60,389 nucleotides of DNA, from NCBI GenBank assembly GCA_016790765.1, contig JAEUMZ010000082.1, positions 1 through 60,389 on the forward strand, read 5' to 3'. The DNA comes from Betaproteobacteria bacterium (GTDB lineage: Bacteria; Pseudomonadota; Gammaproteobacteria; Burkholderiales; Usitatibacteraceae). Below the pieces are notes generated by a model. It did no database searches. It was given only the letters and a program-made list of their open reading frames with translations, and was not told the DNA's origin. Made by a program: the position numbers and the translations under genes. Below, piece by piece: positions 33,974 through 41,857 of this stretch (positions within the stretch are counted from its first letter, which is position 1; every line of letters starts with the position of its first letter).

Positions 33974-34002
33974 TTGACTTTGCGGTTCCTCATCCCTATA
34001 TT
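33974..34002 (+). promoter_or_regulatory. Sigma-70 promoter for the phasin gene
   Basis: TTGACT (33974-33979) and TATATT (33997-34002) are separated by exactly 17 bases, a good consensus promoter. The expected start near 34009 leaves a 5' leader of about 120 bases before the phasin ATG. It is flanked by the two TGC-N3-GCA sites. Confidence 0.7.
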
Positions 34003-34010
34003 AGGAATTG

Positions 34011-34019
34011 TGCAGCGCA
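34011..34019. promoter_or_regulatory. Candidate PhaR operator, site 2
   Basis: TGCAGCGCA, again TGC-N3-GCA, within TTGTGCAGCGCAGCAA. It lies just downstream of the -10 box, over the likely transcription start, and 57 bases centre to centre from site 1. A repressor bound here would block polymerase directly. Confidence 0.5.
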
Positions 34020-34128
34020 GCAAAACGAGCTTTCCAAGCTTGGATGCGCCGCAAAGATTTCTGTGGCAGGCGCGGAATTCCCCGCGTTCACCGTTTCGTC
34101 ATCTTTCCCCCTTACATTGGAGCACACC

Positions 34129-34680
34129 ATGAACACCATGAATTTCGGCACCGAGCATTTCGGCGACTTTTCCAAGTCCATCGTGGACGCCGCCGCCAAG
34201 TTTGCCAAGGTCGGTTTCGACAGCACCGAACGCCTGTTCGCCCTGAACATGGAAGCCGCCAAGGTGGGCTTCGATGAAGCCGCCAAGGGCACCAAGGCCG
34301 TGGCCGCCGTGAAGGACGTCCAGGACCTGACCAACCTGCGCACCAAGACCGCTGAAACCGGCCTCGAGTTCGTGGTCGGCTACGCGAAGAACTTCTACGA
34401 CATCAGCAACGCGGCGCAAGTGCAGTATTCCGCCCTGGTCGAAGAGCGCGTCTCGGCGTTCCAGAAGCAGGTCGTTGAAGGCATCGACAAGGCTGCCAAG
34501 AACGCCCCGGCCGGCACCGACGTTGCCTTCGCCGCGCTGAAGTCCGGCGTCGCCGCCTCCACCGCCGCTTTCGACAACATCAGCAAGGCCGGCAAGCAGG
34601 TCGCCTCGTTCGCCGACAACGCGTTCAAGACCGCGACCGAGCAAACCGCCACGGTTGCCAAGGCCACCAAGCGCAAGTAA
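34129..34680 (+). CDS. phaP: Phasin (PHA granule-associated protein)
   Basis: A 183-residue Ala/Lys-rich helical protein of the phasin family. It opens NTMNFGTEHFGDFSKSIVDAAAKFAKVGFDSTERLFALNMEAAK and contains ISNAAQVQYSALVEERVSAFQKQVVEG. It has no signal peptide or membrane segment. Phasins coat PHA granules and control their size and number. The start at 34129 has GGAG eight bases upstream; a second ATG follows three codons later. It has its own strong promoter with candidate PhaR sites, and a clear terminator lies about 60 bases after the stop, so it is probably a single-gene transcript. Confidence 0.93.
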   Translation: MNTMNFGTEHFGDFSKSIVDAAAKFAKVGFDSTERLFALNMEAAKVGFDEAAKGTKAVAAVKDVQDLTNLRTKTAETGLEFVVGYAKNFYDISNAAQVQYSALVEERVSAFQKQVVEGIDKAAKNAPAGTDVAFAALKSGVAASTAAFDNISKAGKQVASFADNAFKTATEQTATVAKATKRK

Positions 34681-34740
34681 TCCATCCTTCGGAACACGAA
34701 GGACGCCGTCTCCTCCTCCTAATCAAACGATTAGGCTTCG

Positions 34741-34774
34741 AAGCCCCGGAAAGCGATTTTCGGGGCTTTTTTTT
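34741..34774 (+). terminator. Rho-independent terminator after the phasin gene
   Basis: The hairpin AAGCCCCG / CGGGGCTT with an AT-containing loop is followed by eight T residues. It lies about 60 bases after the phasin stop and 40 bases before the phaB start, and so isolates the highly expressed phasin transcript. Confidence 0.85.
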
Positions 34775-34815
34775 GGCGGCGGCCCACACGATCCACACGG
34801 GCTGAAAACAAGCAC

Positions 34816-35565
34816 ATGGACAAGAAGATCGCACTCATCACCGGCGGCGTCGGCGGCATCGGTACCGGCATTTGCAAGACCCTGGTCCAGAATGGCCACT
34901 TCGTGGTGGCCAACTACGTGGTCCCGGGCTCCGAGACGCGCTGGCAGGACGAGATGGCCGCGGCCGGATTCAACGGCGACTGCACCGCGATCGCGTTCGG
35001 CGATGTCACCGACTTCGAGGCCACGGGCGCCATGGTGCGCGCGATCGAGGCCACCCACGGCCCGATCAGCATCCTGGTCAATTGCGCCGGCATCACCCGC
35101 GACGCCACCCTGCGCAAGATGTCACCCGAGGCCTGGCACGCAGTCATCGCCACCAACCTCACCAGCGTGTTCAACACCAGCAAGCACGTGATCGAAGGGA
35201 TGGTCGAGCGCGGCTGGGGACGCATCATCAACATTTCCTCCGTCAATGGCGTGAAGGGCCAGTTCGGCCAGACCAACTACTCGGCGGCCAAGGCTGGCGT
35301 GTTGGGCTTCACCAAGTCGCTGGCCTACGAGGTGATCCGCAAGGGCGTGACGGTCAATGCCGTTTCACCGGGCTACATCGACACCGACATGACCCGTGCC
35401 ATCCGCGACGACATCCGCGAGGAGATCGTCGGCGGCATCCCGGCCGGCCGCATGGGAACACCAGAGGACATCGCCAACGCGATCGCCTTCCTCGCCTCGG
35501 ATGCCTCGAGCTACATCACCGGCGCCAACATCTCGGTCAACGGCGGCCTGCACATGTACGCATAG
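34816..35565 (+). CDS. phaB: Acetoacetyl-CoA reductase (first copy)
   Basis: A 249-residue short-chain dehydrogenase. The cofactor motif is ITGGVGGIGTGI at the N-terminus. The catalytic Ser-Tyr-Lys set is in NISSVNGVKGQFGQTNYSAAKAGVLGFTKSLA, and PGYIDTDMTRAI and YITGANISVNGGLHMYA follow. These match PhaB, which reduces acetoacetyl-CoA to (R)-3-hydroxybutyryl-CoA for PHA synthesis. It follows the phasin gene but is separated by a terminator. A second, clearly diverged PhaB homolog faces it convergently. No thiolase (phaA) gene is in the window. Confidence 0.92.
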   Translation: MDKKIALITGGVGGIGTGICKTLVQNGHFVVANYVVPGSETRWQDEMAAAGFNGDCTAIAFGDVTDFEATGAMVRAIEATHGPISILVNCAGITRDATLRKMSPEAWHAVIATNLTSVFNTSKHVIEGMVERGWGRIINISSVNGVKGQFGQTNYSAAKAGVLGFTKSLAYEVIRKGVTVNAVSPGYIDTDMTRAIRDDIREEIVGGIPAGRMGTPEDIANAIAFLASDASSYITGANISVNGGLHMYA

Positions 35566-35597
35566 GCGAACCGCTCGAGCAGTGTATCGAAAGATCC

Positions 35598-35675
35598 TGA
35601 ACCACAGAGGACACAGAGATCACAGAGGAAAGCCTGAGGGTTTCTCTGTGTTCTCTGTGTCCTCCGTGGTTCAAG
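35598..35675. repeat. Long inverted repeat (CACAGAGG-type)
   Basis: Left arm about 35598-35632 (CTGAACCACAGAGGACACAGAG...) and right arm about 35641-35675 (...CTCTGTGTCCTCCGTGGTTCAAG) pair almost completely around a short loop, giving a stem of about 32 base pairs. The internal ACAGAG unit is itself repeated. Similar CCACAGAGGACACAGAG-type intergenic palindromes are common in diverse proteobacteria. It lies between the two convergent phaB genes. Confidence 0.8.
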
Positions 35676-35695
35676 AACTTGACTTGGATTCGAAA

Positions 35696-35729
35696 TGAAA
35701 AAGGGCGCCTGTGGCGCCCTTTTTTCATT
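35696..35729. terminator. Bidirectional terminator between the phaB genes
   Basis: A near-perfect palindrome: ATGAAAAAGGGCGCC, three bases, then GGCGCCCTTTTTTCAT. A GC stem with A and T tracts on both sides can stop transcripts from either direction, as suits convergent genes. Confidence 0.85.
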
Positions 35730-35744
35730 TGACCATCGAGATGG

Positions 35745-36488
35745 TCAAAACATGTGCTGCCCGCCATTGATGGCGATGTTCGCACCGGTCAGGAACGCTG
35801 CCTCATCGGAGGCCAGGTAGGCGCACAGGCCGGCCACTTCCTCGGGACGCCCGAGGCGGCCCACCGGGATCTGCGGCAGGATCTTGGAGTTCAGCACGTC
35901 CTCGGGAATGGCCTTGACCATGGCGGTGCCGATGTAGCCGGGTGAAATGGTGTTGACGGTGACCCCCTTCTTGGCCACTTCCAGCGCCAGCGCCTTGGTA
36001 AAGCCGTGCATGCCGGCCTTGGCCGCAGAGTAGTTGGTCTGGCCGAAGGCGCCCTTCTGGCCGTTCACCGACGACACGTTGATGACACGCCCCCAGCCGC
36101 GCTCGACCATGCCGTCGACCACCGGCTTGCTCATGTTGAACACGCTGTCGAGGTTGGTCTTCATCACCGCGTCCCAGTCGACCTTGCTCATCTTCTTGAA
36201 CGTCGTGTCGCGCGTGATGCCGGCATTGTTGATCAGGATGTCGATCGGCCCGACTTCCTTCTGGATCTGCGCCACCGATTTGGCGCTCGAATCGTAGTCC
36301 GACACGTCGACCGGATAGGCGTGGAAGTGGTAGTCGCGCGCCGCCATCTCCTTGAGCCACCCCTCGGCCTTGGTGTTGCTCGGCGAATACGTGACCACGA
36401 CCTTGATGCCCATGCGGGCGAGTTTCATGCAGATCGCCTCGCCCAAACCGCCCATGCCGCCCGTGACCAGTGCAATGCGTTGTGCCAT
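35745..36488 (-). CDS. phaB: Acetoacetyl-CoA reductase (second copy)
   Basis: A 247-residue short-chain dehydrogenase, paralogous to the PhaB at 34816-35565. It has VTGGMGGLGEAICMKLA at the N-terminus, the catalytic NVSSVNGQKGAFGQTNYSAAKAGMHGFTKALA, and ends LTGANIAINGGQHMF. It should also reduce acetoacetyl-CoA with NADPH, although one copy may have shifted substrate or cofactor. It lies 28 bases downstream of phaC on the same strand, so this is the copy most likely cotranscribed with the synthase. The two copies are clearly diverged and not a recent duplication. Confidence 0.92.
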   Translation of the reverse strand: MAQRIALVTGGMGGLGEAICMKLARMGIKVVVTYSPSNTKAEGWLKEMAARDYHFHAYPVDVSDYDSSAKSVAQIQKEVGPIDILINNAGITRDTTFKKMSKVDWDAVMKTNLDSVFNMSKPVVDGMVERGWGRVINVSSVNGQKGAFGQTNYSAAKAGMHGFTKALALEVAKKGVTVNTISPGYIGTAMVKAIPEDVLNSKILPQIPVGRLGRPEEVAGLCAYLASDEAAFLTGANIAINGGQHMF

Positions 36489-36515
36489 TCCATCCTCCTC
36501 GTGTTTTTGTTCGGC

Positions 36516-38231
36516 TTACGCCTGTGCCTTCACATACCGACCCGGCGCCGGTTCGATCGGCCGCAACTGCGAATTGCCCAGCTTGCGCCGGGCCGGGATC
36601 ATTCTGCCACTGAAGCCCTCCAGCCAGTCGATCCAGTGCGGCCACCAGCTGCCCTCGGTCTCGGCGGCTTGCGCAAACCACTTCAGGTGGTCGGCACCCA
36701 CCTCACCGCCGCGCCAATAACTGCGCTTGTTTTTCGACGCCGGGTTGACCACGCCGGCGATGTGGCCCGAGGCGCCGAGCACGAACTCGACCTCACCGCC
36801 CAGGAAGGTCGCGCTCGAGTAGGCCGAGCGCCAGGGCACGATGTGGTCCTCCTTGGCCGCGAACACGAAGGCCGGCATGTCGGCATAGGACAGGTCCAGC
36901 GGCACGCCGCACATGGTGAGCCGGTCAGGCTGGATCAGGTTGTTCTCGTGGTAGGTGTTGCGCAGGTAGTAGCAATACCAGGGGCCGGGCAGGTTGGTGC
37001 TGTCGGAATTCCAGTATAGGAGGTCGAACGCCGGCGGCTTGCCGCCCTTCAGGTAGTTGTTGACCACGTAGTTCCAGATCAGCTCGTTGGCGCGCAGCGA
37101 CGAGAACGCGAACGCAAGATCCGACCCGTTGACCACGCCGCCATGGCCGACCTCCGATTCCCGGCGTCGCACGAAGGCCTCGTCGATGTACGCGGCGATG
37201 TCGCCGACATCGGAAAAATCGGTGAACGTGGTGAGGTAGGTGGCGCTCTCCACCACGTCGTGGCCCATGCGCCGCAGGATGGCCAGGGCGCACGCCAGCA
37301 GCGTGCCGCCGACGCAAAAGCCGAGCACGTTGATCTTCTCGACGTTGGTGATGATGCGCACCGTGTCGATGGCCTTCACCACGCCGTCGGCGAGGTAGTC
37401 ATCCCAGGTCAGGTTTCCCTGCGCGGCCTGCACGTTGCGCCACGACACCAGGAACACCGTATGCCCCTGCGACACGGCATAGCGCACGAACGAATTCTCC
37501 GGCGTGAGGTCAAGGATGTAGAACTTGTTGATGCACGGCGGCACGAACAGCAGCGGCCGCAGGTGCACTTCCTTGGTGGACGGCGCGTACTGGATCAGCT
37601 GGAAGATCTCGTTCTCGAACACCACCGACCCCGGCGTCAGCGCGATGTTGCGGCCGATGGCGAACGCCGACTCGTCGGTCATGGAAATGTGGCCCTTTTC
37701 CATGTCGCCGCGCAGGTTTTCCAGCCCGGCCTTGAGCGTCTCGCCCTTCGAATCGATGGCCGCCTTGAGCGCCTCGGGATTGGTCAGCAGGTAATTGGCC
37801 GGCGATACCGCGTCGAGGTACTGCTTGGCGAAAAAGCGCATGCGCTGGCGGGCGTCCTGCGGCAGGCCGAGGTCGTCGATACTCTGCAGCAGCAGCCGTG
37901 AGGCCGCCAGGTAAGACTCCGCCAGGTAGCGAAACTGCGGTGCCGACTGCCACGCCTCGCCGGCGAACCGCTTGTCCTGCGCCGAGGCCAGTGCGCCGCC
38001 GTTCTCCGACCCCAGGGCCTGCATCACGCGCTGCTGCTCGTCGACAAAGCGCTTCTGGATGGACGCCAGTTTTGCCGGCTCGTTCTGCAGGGCGTGCAGC
38101 GCCCGCTGCCACGCTTCGTTCAAGTTGCCGGGCGCGGGAATCGATCCCATGCCCTGGATCCAGCGCGTGCCGGACTCGCGCAAGGTGGAAAGGAACTGTC
38201 CCAGATCGAATCCGGGCGAGGGGCTGCTCAT
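36516..38231 (-). CDS. phaC: Class I poly(R)-hydroxyalkanoate synthase
   Basis: A 571-residue synthase that polymerises (R)-3-hydroxyacyl-CoA on the surface of PHA granules. The catalytic triad is Cys306 in the lipase-like box GFCVGG, Asp462 in KEDHIVP and His490 in GHIAGVVNP. The N-terminal domain (about 1-200) and the alpha/beta-hydrolase core are complete, and the length is right for class I enzymes that use short-chain monomers. PPCINKFYILDL and the W-rich C-terminus (GSWWPHWIDWLEGFSG) are family marks. It is followed by the second phaB gene, forming a phaC-phaB unit. Confidence 0.95.
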   Translation of the reverse strand: MSSPSPGFDLGQFLSTLRESGTRWIQGMGSIPAPGNLNEAWQRALHALQNEPAKLASIQKRFVDEQQRVMQALGSENGGALASAQDKRFAGEAWQSAPQFRYLAESYLAASRLLLQSIDDLGLPQDARQRMRFFAKQYLDAVSPANYLLTNPEALKAAIDSKGETLKAGLENLRGDMEKGHISMTDESAFAIGRNIALTPGSVVFENEIFQLIQYAPSTKEVHLRPLLFVPPCINKFYILDLTPENSFVRYAVSQGHTVFLVSWRNVQAAQGNLTWDDYLADGVVKAIDTVRIITNVEKINVLGFCVGGTLLACALAILRRMGHDVVESATYLTTFTDFSDVGDIAAYIDEAFVRRRESEVGHGGVVNGSDLAFAFSSLRANELIWNYVVNNYLKGGKPPAFDLLYWNSDSTNLPGPWYCYYLRNTYHENNLIQPDRLTMCGVPLDLSYADMPAFVFAAKEDHIVPWRSAYSSATFLGGEVEFVLGASGHIAGVVNPASKNKRSYWRGGEVGADHLKWFAQAAETEGSWWPHWIDWLEGFSGRMIPARRKLGNSQLRPIEPAPGRYVKAQA

Positions 38232-38283
38232 GGGGCTCCCGATGTGGAGGCGGCGTCGCCCGATTATCGCGCAAGGGCGCCGA

Positions 38284-39105
38284 TCAGTGGCCGATCAGTT
38301 CCTTCACCATCAGGATAGACCCTACTCCCAGCGCAATCAGCGCGATCTGCTTCAAGGAGTCGCCGATCGAGCTCTTGCGGTGCAGTCCGGGGATCAGGTC
38401 GGCGATGGCCACGTAGATCATGCTGGACGCCGCGATGCACAGGAATACGTGGGACCAGCCGGCAAAGGCGTTCAGCGCAAAGTACGCCAGCAGCGCGCCG
38501 GCCAGCGTGGCCAGGCTCGACATCACGTTCCAGAACAGCGCACGCGACTTGCTGAATCCCGAATTCAGCAGCACCAGGAAGTCGCCCAGTTCCTGCGGCA
38601 GCTCGTGCGCCACGATGGCGATCGCGGTCACCACGCCCAGCCGGGTGTCGGCCATGAAGGCGGTGGCGATGGCGAAGCCGTCGGTGAAGTTGTGGAAGCC
38701 GTCGCCGATGATGACCGACCACGCACTGGTGGCGCGGCCATGGGCGTGCCCGTCGTGCGATGCATGGGCGTGGCCATGGCCGTGGTGCCCTGCATCCATC
38801 GCCGACGCGGCCTGCTCCGCCGCCGCGCCGTGGTCGTGGTCATGGCGCCACAGCACCAGCTTTTCGAGGACGAAGAAGGCCAGGATGCCCACCAGGATCC
38901 AGGCGGCGGCCTGGTGCTGCTGGCCGCCTTTCTCGAAAATGTGCGGCATCAAGTCGAGGAACACCACGCCCAGCAGGGCGCCCACCGCATAGCTCACGAA
39001 CAATGGAATCAACCGCGGCTGCGCGCGCCACGCCACCAGGGCCGCCAGGGCAGCGGAGATCAGGCCCCCCGCCAGACTGGCGAGGATGATGTAGGCAAGG
39101 GTCAT
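38284..39105 (-). CDS. ZIP-family metal transporter
   Basis: A 273-residue inner-membrane protein with about eight hydrophobic segments. A His-rich cytoplasmic loop at about 90-125 (HDHDHGAAAEQ... HHGHGHAHASHDGHAHG) is likely to bind zinc. The ZIP metal-site helices are visible as GDGFHNFTDGFAIATAF and VAHELPQELGDFLVLLNSG. It moves zinc or a related divalent ion into the cytoplasm. The nearest gene upstream, pgeF, ends about 85 bases away on the same strand, so cotranscription is possible. The start is the first ATG, right at the first membrane segment. Confidence 0.9.
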   Translation of the reverse strand: MTLAYIILASLAGGLISAALAALVAWRAQPRLIPLFVSYAVGALLGVVFLDLMPHIFEKGGQQHQAAAWILVGILAFFVLEKLVLWRHDHDHGAAAEQAASAMDAGHHGHGHAHASHDGHAHGRATSAWSVIIGDGFHNFTDGFAIATAFMADTRLGVVTAIAIVAHELPQELGDFLVLLNSGFSKSRALFWNVMSSLATLAGALLAYFALNAFAGWSHVFLCIAASSMIYVAIADLIPGLHRKSSIGDSLKQIALIALGVGSILMVKELIGH

Positions 39106-39189
39106 GGGCAGGGTCGCCGTCTTTCCACCCCACGCCGCGGCACCAACACACGGGGCGAGGACGGGCGGAAAACGCAGCGGCGCATTCTA

Positions 39190-39942
39190 TCAGCGCGCCC
39201 CGGGATGAAGATGGATGAACGCCCCCATGCGGCCGGTCACGCCGTCGCGGCGATAGGAAAAGAACCGCGCCGGGTCGGCGAATGTGCAGCGCTCCCCGCC
39301 GCGCACGTCCTCGATGCCACTGGCCTGCAAGCGCATGCGCGCCAGCGCCGGCAGATCCGCCAGGAACTTGCCCGGCTGGTCCGGCCTTGCGTCGAACGCG
39401 GCGCCGGCGCGCGGATCGGTGTCGCAGAACGCCGCGCGGACCTCGCCGCCGACCTCGAAGGCCGCGCGGCCGATGGCCGGGCCGATGTAGGCCAACAACT
39501 CGCGCGGGGCCACGCGCATCGAACGCACGGTGGCCTCGAGCACGCCCGCGGCCAGCCCGCGCCACCCGGCATGCGCCACCCCCACGCGCGTTCCCGCGCG
39601 ATCGCAAAAGAACACCGGCAGGCAATCGGCCACCAGCACGGTGCACACCCTGCCCGGCCGCGAGGTCACCGCGGCATCCGCCGGCGCCAACGGGGGCCCG
39701 TCATCGAGATCCGCCACCGAGGTGCCGTGGTTCTGTTGCAGCCACACCGGTTGCGCCGCGAGCCCGCGCAGCGCCACCTGCCGGTTGTGCGCCACGCGCG
39801 TTGCGTCGTCGCCGACATGCAAACCGAGGTTGAGCGAGGCGTACGGCCCGGGGCTCACGCCACCGGCCCGCGTGGTGAACCAGGCATCGACGCCGCCGGG
39901 CGCCGGCCAGTCTGGGCGAAGGAACACGCCGTCCTCGATCAT
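39190..39942 (-). CDS. pgeF: Peptidoglycan editing factor / laccase-domain protein
   Basis: A 250-residue protein of the YfiH/PgeF family (multicopper-like laccase domain). Family motifs are TTRAGGVSPGPYASLNLGLHVGDD, QNHGTSVADLD, VLVADCLPVFFCDRAGTRVGVAHAGWRGLAAGVLE and YIGPAIG. The metal-site Cys and His are in ADCLPV and AHAGWRG. In other bacteria it removes peptidoglycan precursors with the wrong amino acid; purine nucleoside activity is also known for the family. It starts eight bases after the rluD stop, the usual rluD-pgeF pairing. The start at 39942 is preferred over a longer frame that overlaps rluD. Confidence 0.92.
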   Translation of the reverse strand: MIEDGVFLRPDWPAPGGVDAWFTTRAGGVSPGPYASLNLGLHVGDDATRVAHNRQVALRGLAAQPVWLQQNHGTSVADLDDGPPLAPADAAVTSRPGRVCTVLVADCLPVFFCDRAGTRVGVAHAGWRGLAAGVLEATVRSMRVAPRELLAYIGPAIGRAAFEVGGEVRAAFCDTDPRAGAAFDARPDQPGKFLADLPALARMRLQASGIEDVRGGERCTFADPARFFSYRRDGVTGRMGAFIHLHPGAR

Positions 39943-39949
39943 GCGCCGC

Positions 39950-40975
39950 TCACGGCAATGCCGCCATGTCGTCGATGAAGGCGCGCATGTCCGCCGGCAC
40001 CGGGGCCTCGAACTGCACCGGCTTGCCGCTGGCCGGGTGCTCGAACGCAAGGCGGCGCGCATGCAGTGCCTGGCGCCCGAAGGCGCGGATGATGTCGCGT
40101 GCCTCCGGGTTGATGCCGGTCATCGTCCCGCCGTAGAGCGGGTCGCCCTCCAAGGGGAACCCGATGGACTGCATGTGGACGCGGATCTGGTGCGTGCGGC
40201 CGGTTTCGAGCCGGCACTCGACCAGCGTGTGGTAGGTGTACCGGTCGATGACGCGGTAGTGCGTGATCGCGGGTTTTCCGCCGGCATCGCCGCGCTTGAG
40301 CACCGCCATGCGGGTCCGCTGGTGCGGATGGCGCCCGATCGGTGCGTCCACCGTCCCCTCGTTGTCCACCAAGCCGCGCACCAGGGCCACGTAGGTCCTG
40401 GAAACGCTGCGCGCCTGGAGCTGGCGGACCAGCGCCACCTGCGCCGCCTCGGTCTTGGCCACCACCAGGACGCCGCTGGTGTCCTTGTCCAGCCGGTGCA
40501 CGATGCCGGCGCGCGGGATGCGGGCCGCGGCCGGATGGTGGAACAGCACGCCATTGAGCAGCGTGCCGCGCCAGTTGCCGGCCGCCGGGTGCACCACCAG
40601 CCCGGCCGGCTTGTCGATCACCAGCACGCTGTCGTCCTCGAAAATGATCGGCAGGGCGATGTCCTGGGGCACGAAGGCCTGGTCCTCTTCGCGTGGGGAC
40701 AACCGGGCGCGTATCGCCTCGCCGCCCAGCACCTTGGTCTTGGGCTGCGCCACTGCGCCATCGACGGTCACTGCGCCGTCCTTTACGAACACGGCCAGGC
40801 GGCTGCGCGAATGGCCGGGCAGCAGGTCGGCAAGCACCTGGTCCAGCCGCAGGCCGGCGTGCGTCAGCGGCACGCGGAATTCGACCGTCTGAACCCCGGC
40901 GGGGCCTGCGCTCCCGGGGTGGGGAAGAAGGTCCGCCGGGCTATAATCCTCGTCTTCAATTTCCGTACCGGACAT
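39950..40975 (-). CDS. rluD: 23S rRNA pseudouridine synthase RluD
   Basis: A 341-residue RNA modification enzyme. An S4 RNA-binding domain lies at about 30-90 (LTHAGLRLDQVLADLLPGHSRSRLAVFVKDGAVTVDG). The catalytic core has HRLDKDTSGVLVVAKT, where Asp163 is the nucleophile, and GRHPHQRTRMAVL and LETGRTHQIRVHMQSIGFPLEGDPLYGG follow. It makes pseudouridines in helix 69 of 23S rRNA. The start at 40975 is chosen because the upstream alternative (41047) overlaps bamD coding sequence. Its ATG and the first ATG of divergent bamD share a CATG, so the two genes nearly touch head to head. Confidence 0.93.
   Translation of the reverse strand: MSGTEIEDEDYSPADLLPHPGSAGPAGVQTVEFRVPLTHAGLRLDQVLADLLPGHSRSRLAVFVKDGAVTVDGAVAQPKTKVLGGEAIRARLSPREEDQAFVPQDIALPIIFEDDSVLVIDKPAGLVVHPAAGNWRGTLLNGVLFHHPAAARIPRAGIVHRLDKDTSGVLVVAKTEAAQVALVRQLQARSVSRTYVALVRGLVDNEGTVDAPIGRHPHQRTRMAVLKRGDAGGKPAITHYRVIDRYTYHTLVECRLETGRTHQIRVHMQSIGFPLEGDPLYGGTMTGINPEARDIIRAFGRQALHARRLAFEHPASGKPVQFEAPVPADMRAFIDDMAALP
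40942..40947 (+). promoter_or_regulatory. Candidate -10 box for bamD
   Basis: TATAAT lies 38 bases before the bamD start at 40986, inside the first codons of the divergent rluD gene. The -35 region is GC-rich and not convincing. No intergenic space exists here, so the bamD promoter must lie within rluD. Confidence 0.4.
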
Positions 40976-40985
40976 GGTTTTCAGT

Positions 40986-41777
40986 ATGACACGACGCATC
41001 GCAATCCTTGCCGCCCTGGGCGCGCTGTTCCTCGCCAGCTGCGGCATGTTCGGGGAAAAGGTCGACCCGCGGAACTGGACCGTGGAACAGCATTACCGGA
41101 ACGCGAAGGCCGAGCTCGACTCGGGCAACTACATGGGCGCGGTCAAGGCCTATGAGGCGCTGGAGGCCAAGTTCCCGTTCGGCCGCTATGCCCAGCAGGC
41201 CACCCTCGACATCGCCTACGCCAACTACATGGACAACGAAACCGCCGCCTCCGTGACCGCGGCGGACAAGTTCATGAAGCTCTACCCCAACCACCCGAAC
41301 GTCGACTACGCGCTCTACATCAAGGCGTTGGCATACTTCAAGCCGGACCTGGGCATTTTCGGCGACATGCTCAACCTCGACCCATCCGAGCGCGACCCGA
41401 AGTCGCTGCGCGAATCCTTCGAAGTGTTCAAGGATTTGGTGGTGCGCTTTCCGGAGAGCATCTACGCCGAGGATGCGCGCAAGCGCATGGCCTACCTGGT
41501 GAACTCGCTGGCGCGGTCCGATGTTTCCGTGGCGCGCTATTACTACGCGCGCGGCGCCTACGTGGCGGCGGTGAATCGCGCGGAGAACGTGATGAAGCGC
41601 TACCCGCAGGCCCCGGCCAACGAGGACGCGCTGATGGTCACCATCCAGGCATACGAGGCGATGGGACAGAAGACACTGGCCGACAACGTGCGCCGCGTGC
41701 TGCAGAAGAATTTTCCGAACAACGTCATGGTGGCGGCACCCGGTTCGTCGAAGACGCCGTGGTGGAAGCTTTGGTAA
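40986..41777 (+). CDS. bamD: Outer-membrane assembly lipoprotein BamD
   Basis: A 263-residue lipoprotein of the BAM complex, which inserts beta-barrel proteins into the outer membrane. The lipoprotein signal is MTRRIAILAALGALFLASCGMF, with the lipidated Cys in LASCG. The mature part is built of TPR-like repeats (YRNAKAELDSGNYMGAVKAYEALEAKFPFGRYAQQATLDIAYANY and so on), typical of ComL/BamD. The length is normal. The ATG at 40986 gives the best lipoprotein signal; an in-frame ATG at 40974 adds four residues. A 66-bp palindrome follows its stop by 14 bases. Confidence 0.95.
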   Translation: MTRRIAILAALGALFLASCGMFGEKVDPRNWTVEQHYRNAKAELDSGNYMGAVKAYEALEAKFPFGRYAQQATLDIAYANYMDNETAASVTAADKFMKLYPNHPNVDYALYIKALAYFKPDLGIFGDMLNLDPSERDPKSLRESFEVFKDLVVRFPESIYAEDARKRMAYLVNSLARSDVSVARYYYARGAYVAAVNRAENVMKRYPQAPANEDALMVTIQAYEAMGQKTLADNVRRVLQKNFPNNVMVAAPGSSKTPWWKLW

Positions 41778-41791
41778 GCGCACGAATCAAC

Positions 41792-41857
41792 AAACCCCAT
41801 ACCTGGCGCGCCTTCCGGGGCCAAAACGCCTGAAACCCCGCGCGGAGTCCAGAGTTT
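41792..41857. repeat. 66-bp palindromic element, copy 4
   Basis: The element starts AAACCCCATA and ends CCAGAGTTT, exactly 66 bases. It lies between bamD and ppx, which run in the same direction. Its last two bases are the first two of the TTG that appears to start ppx, and the GGAG that could serve as ppx ribosome site is inside it. Confidence 0.85.
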
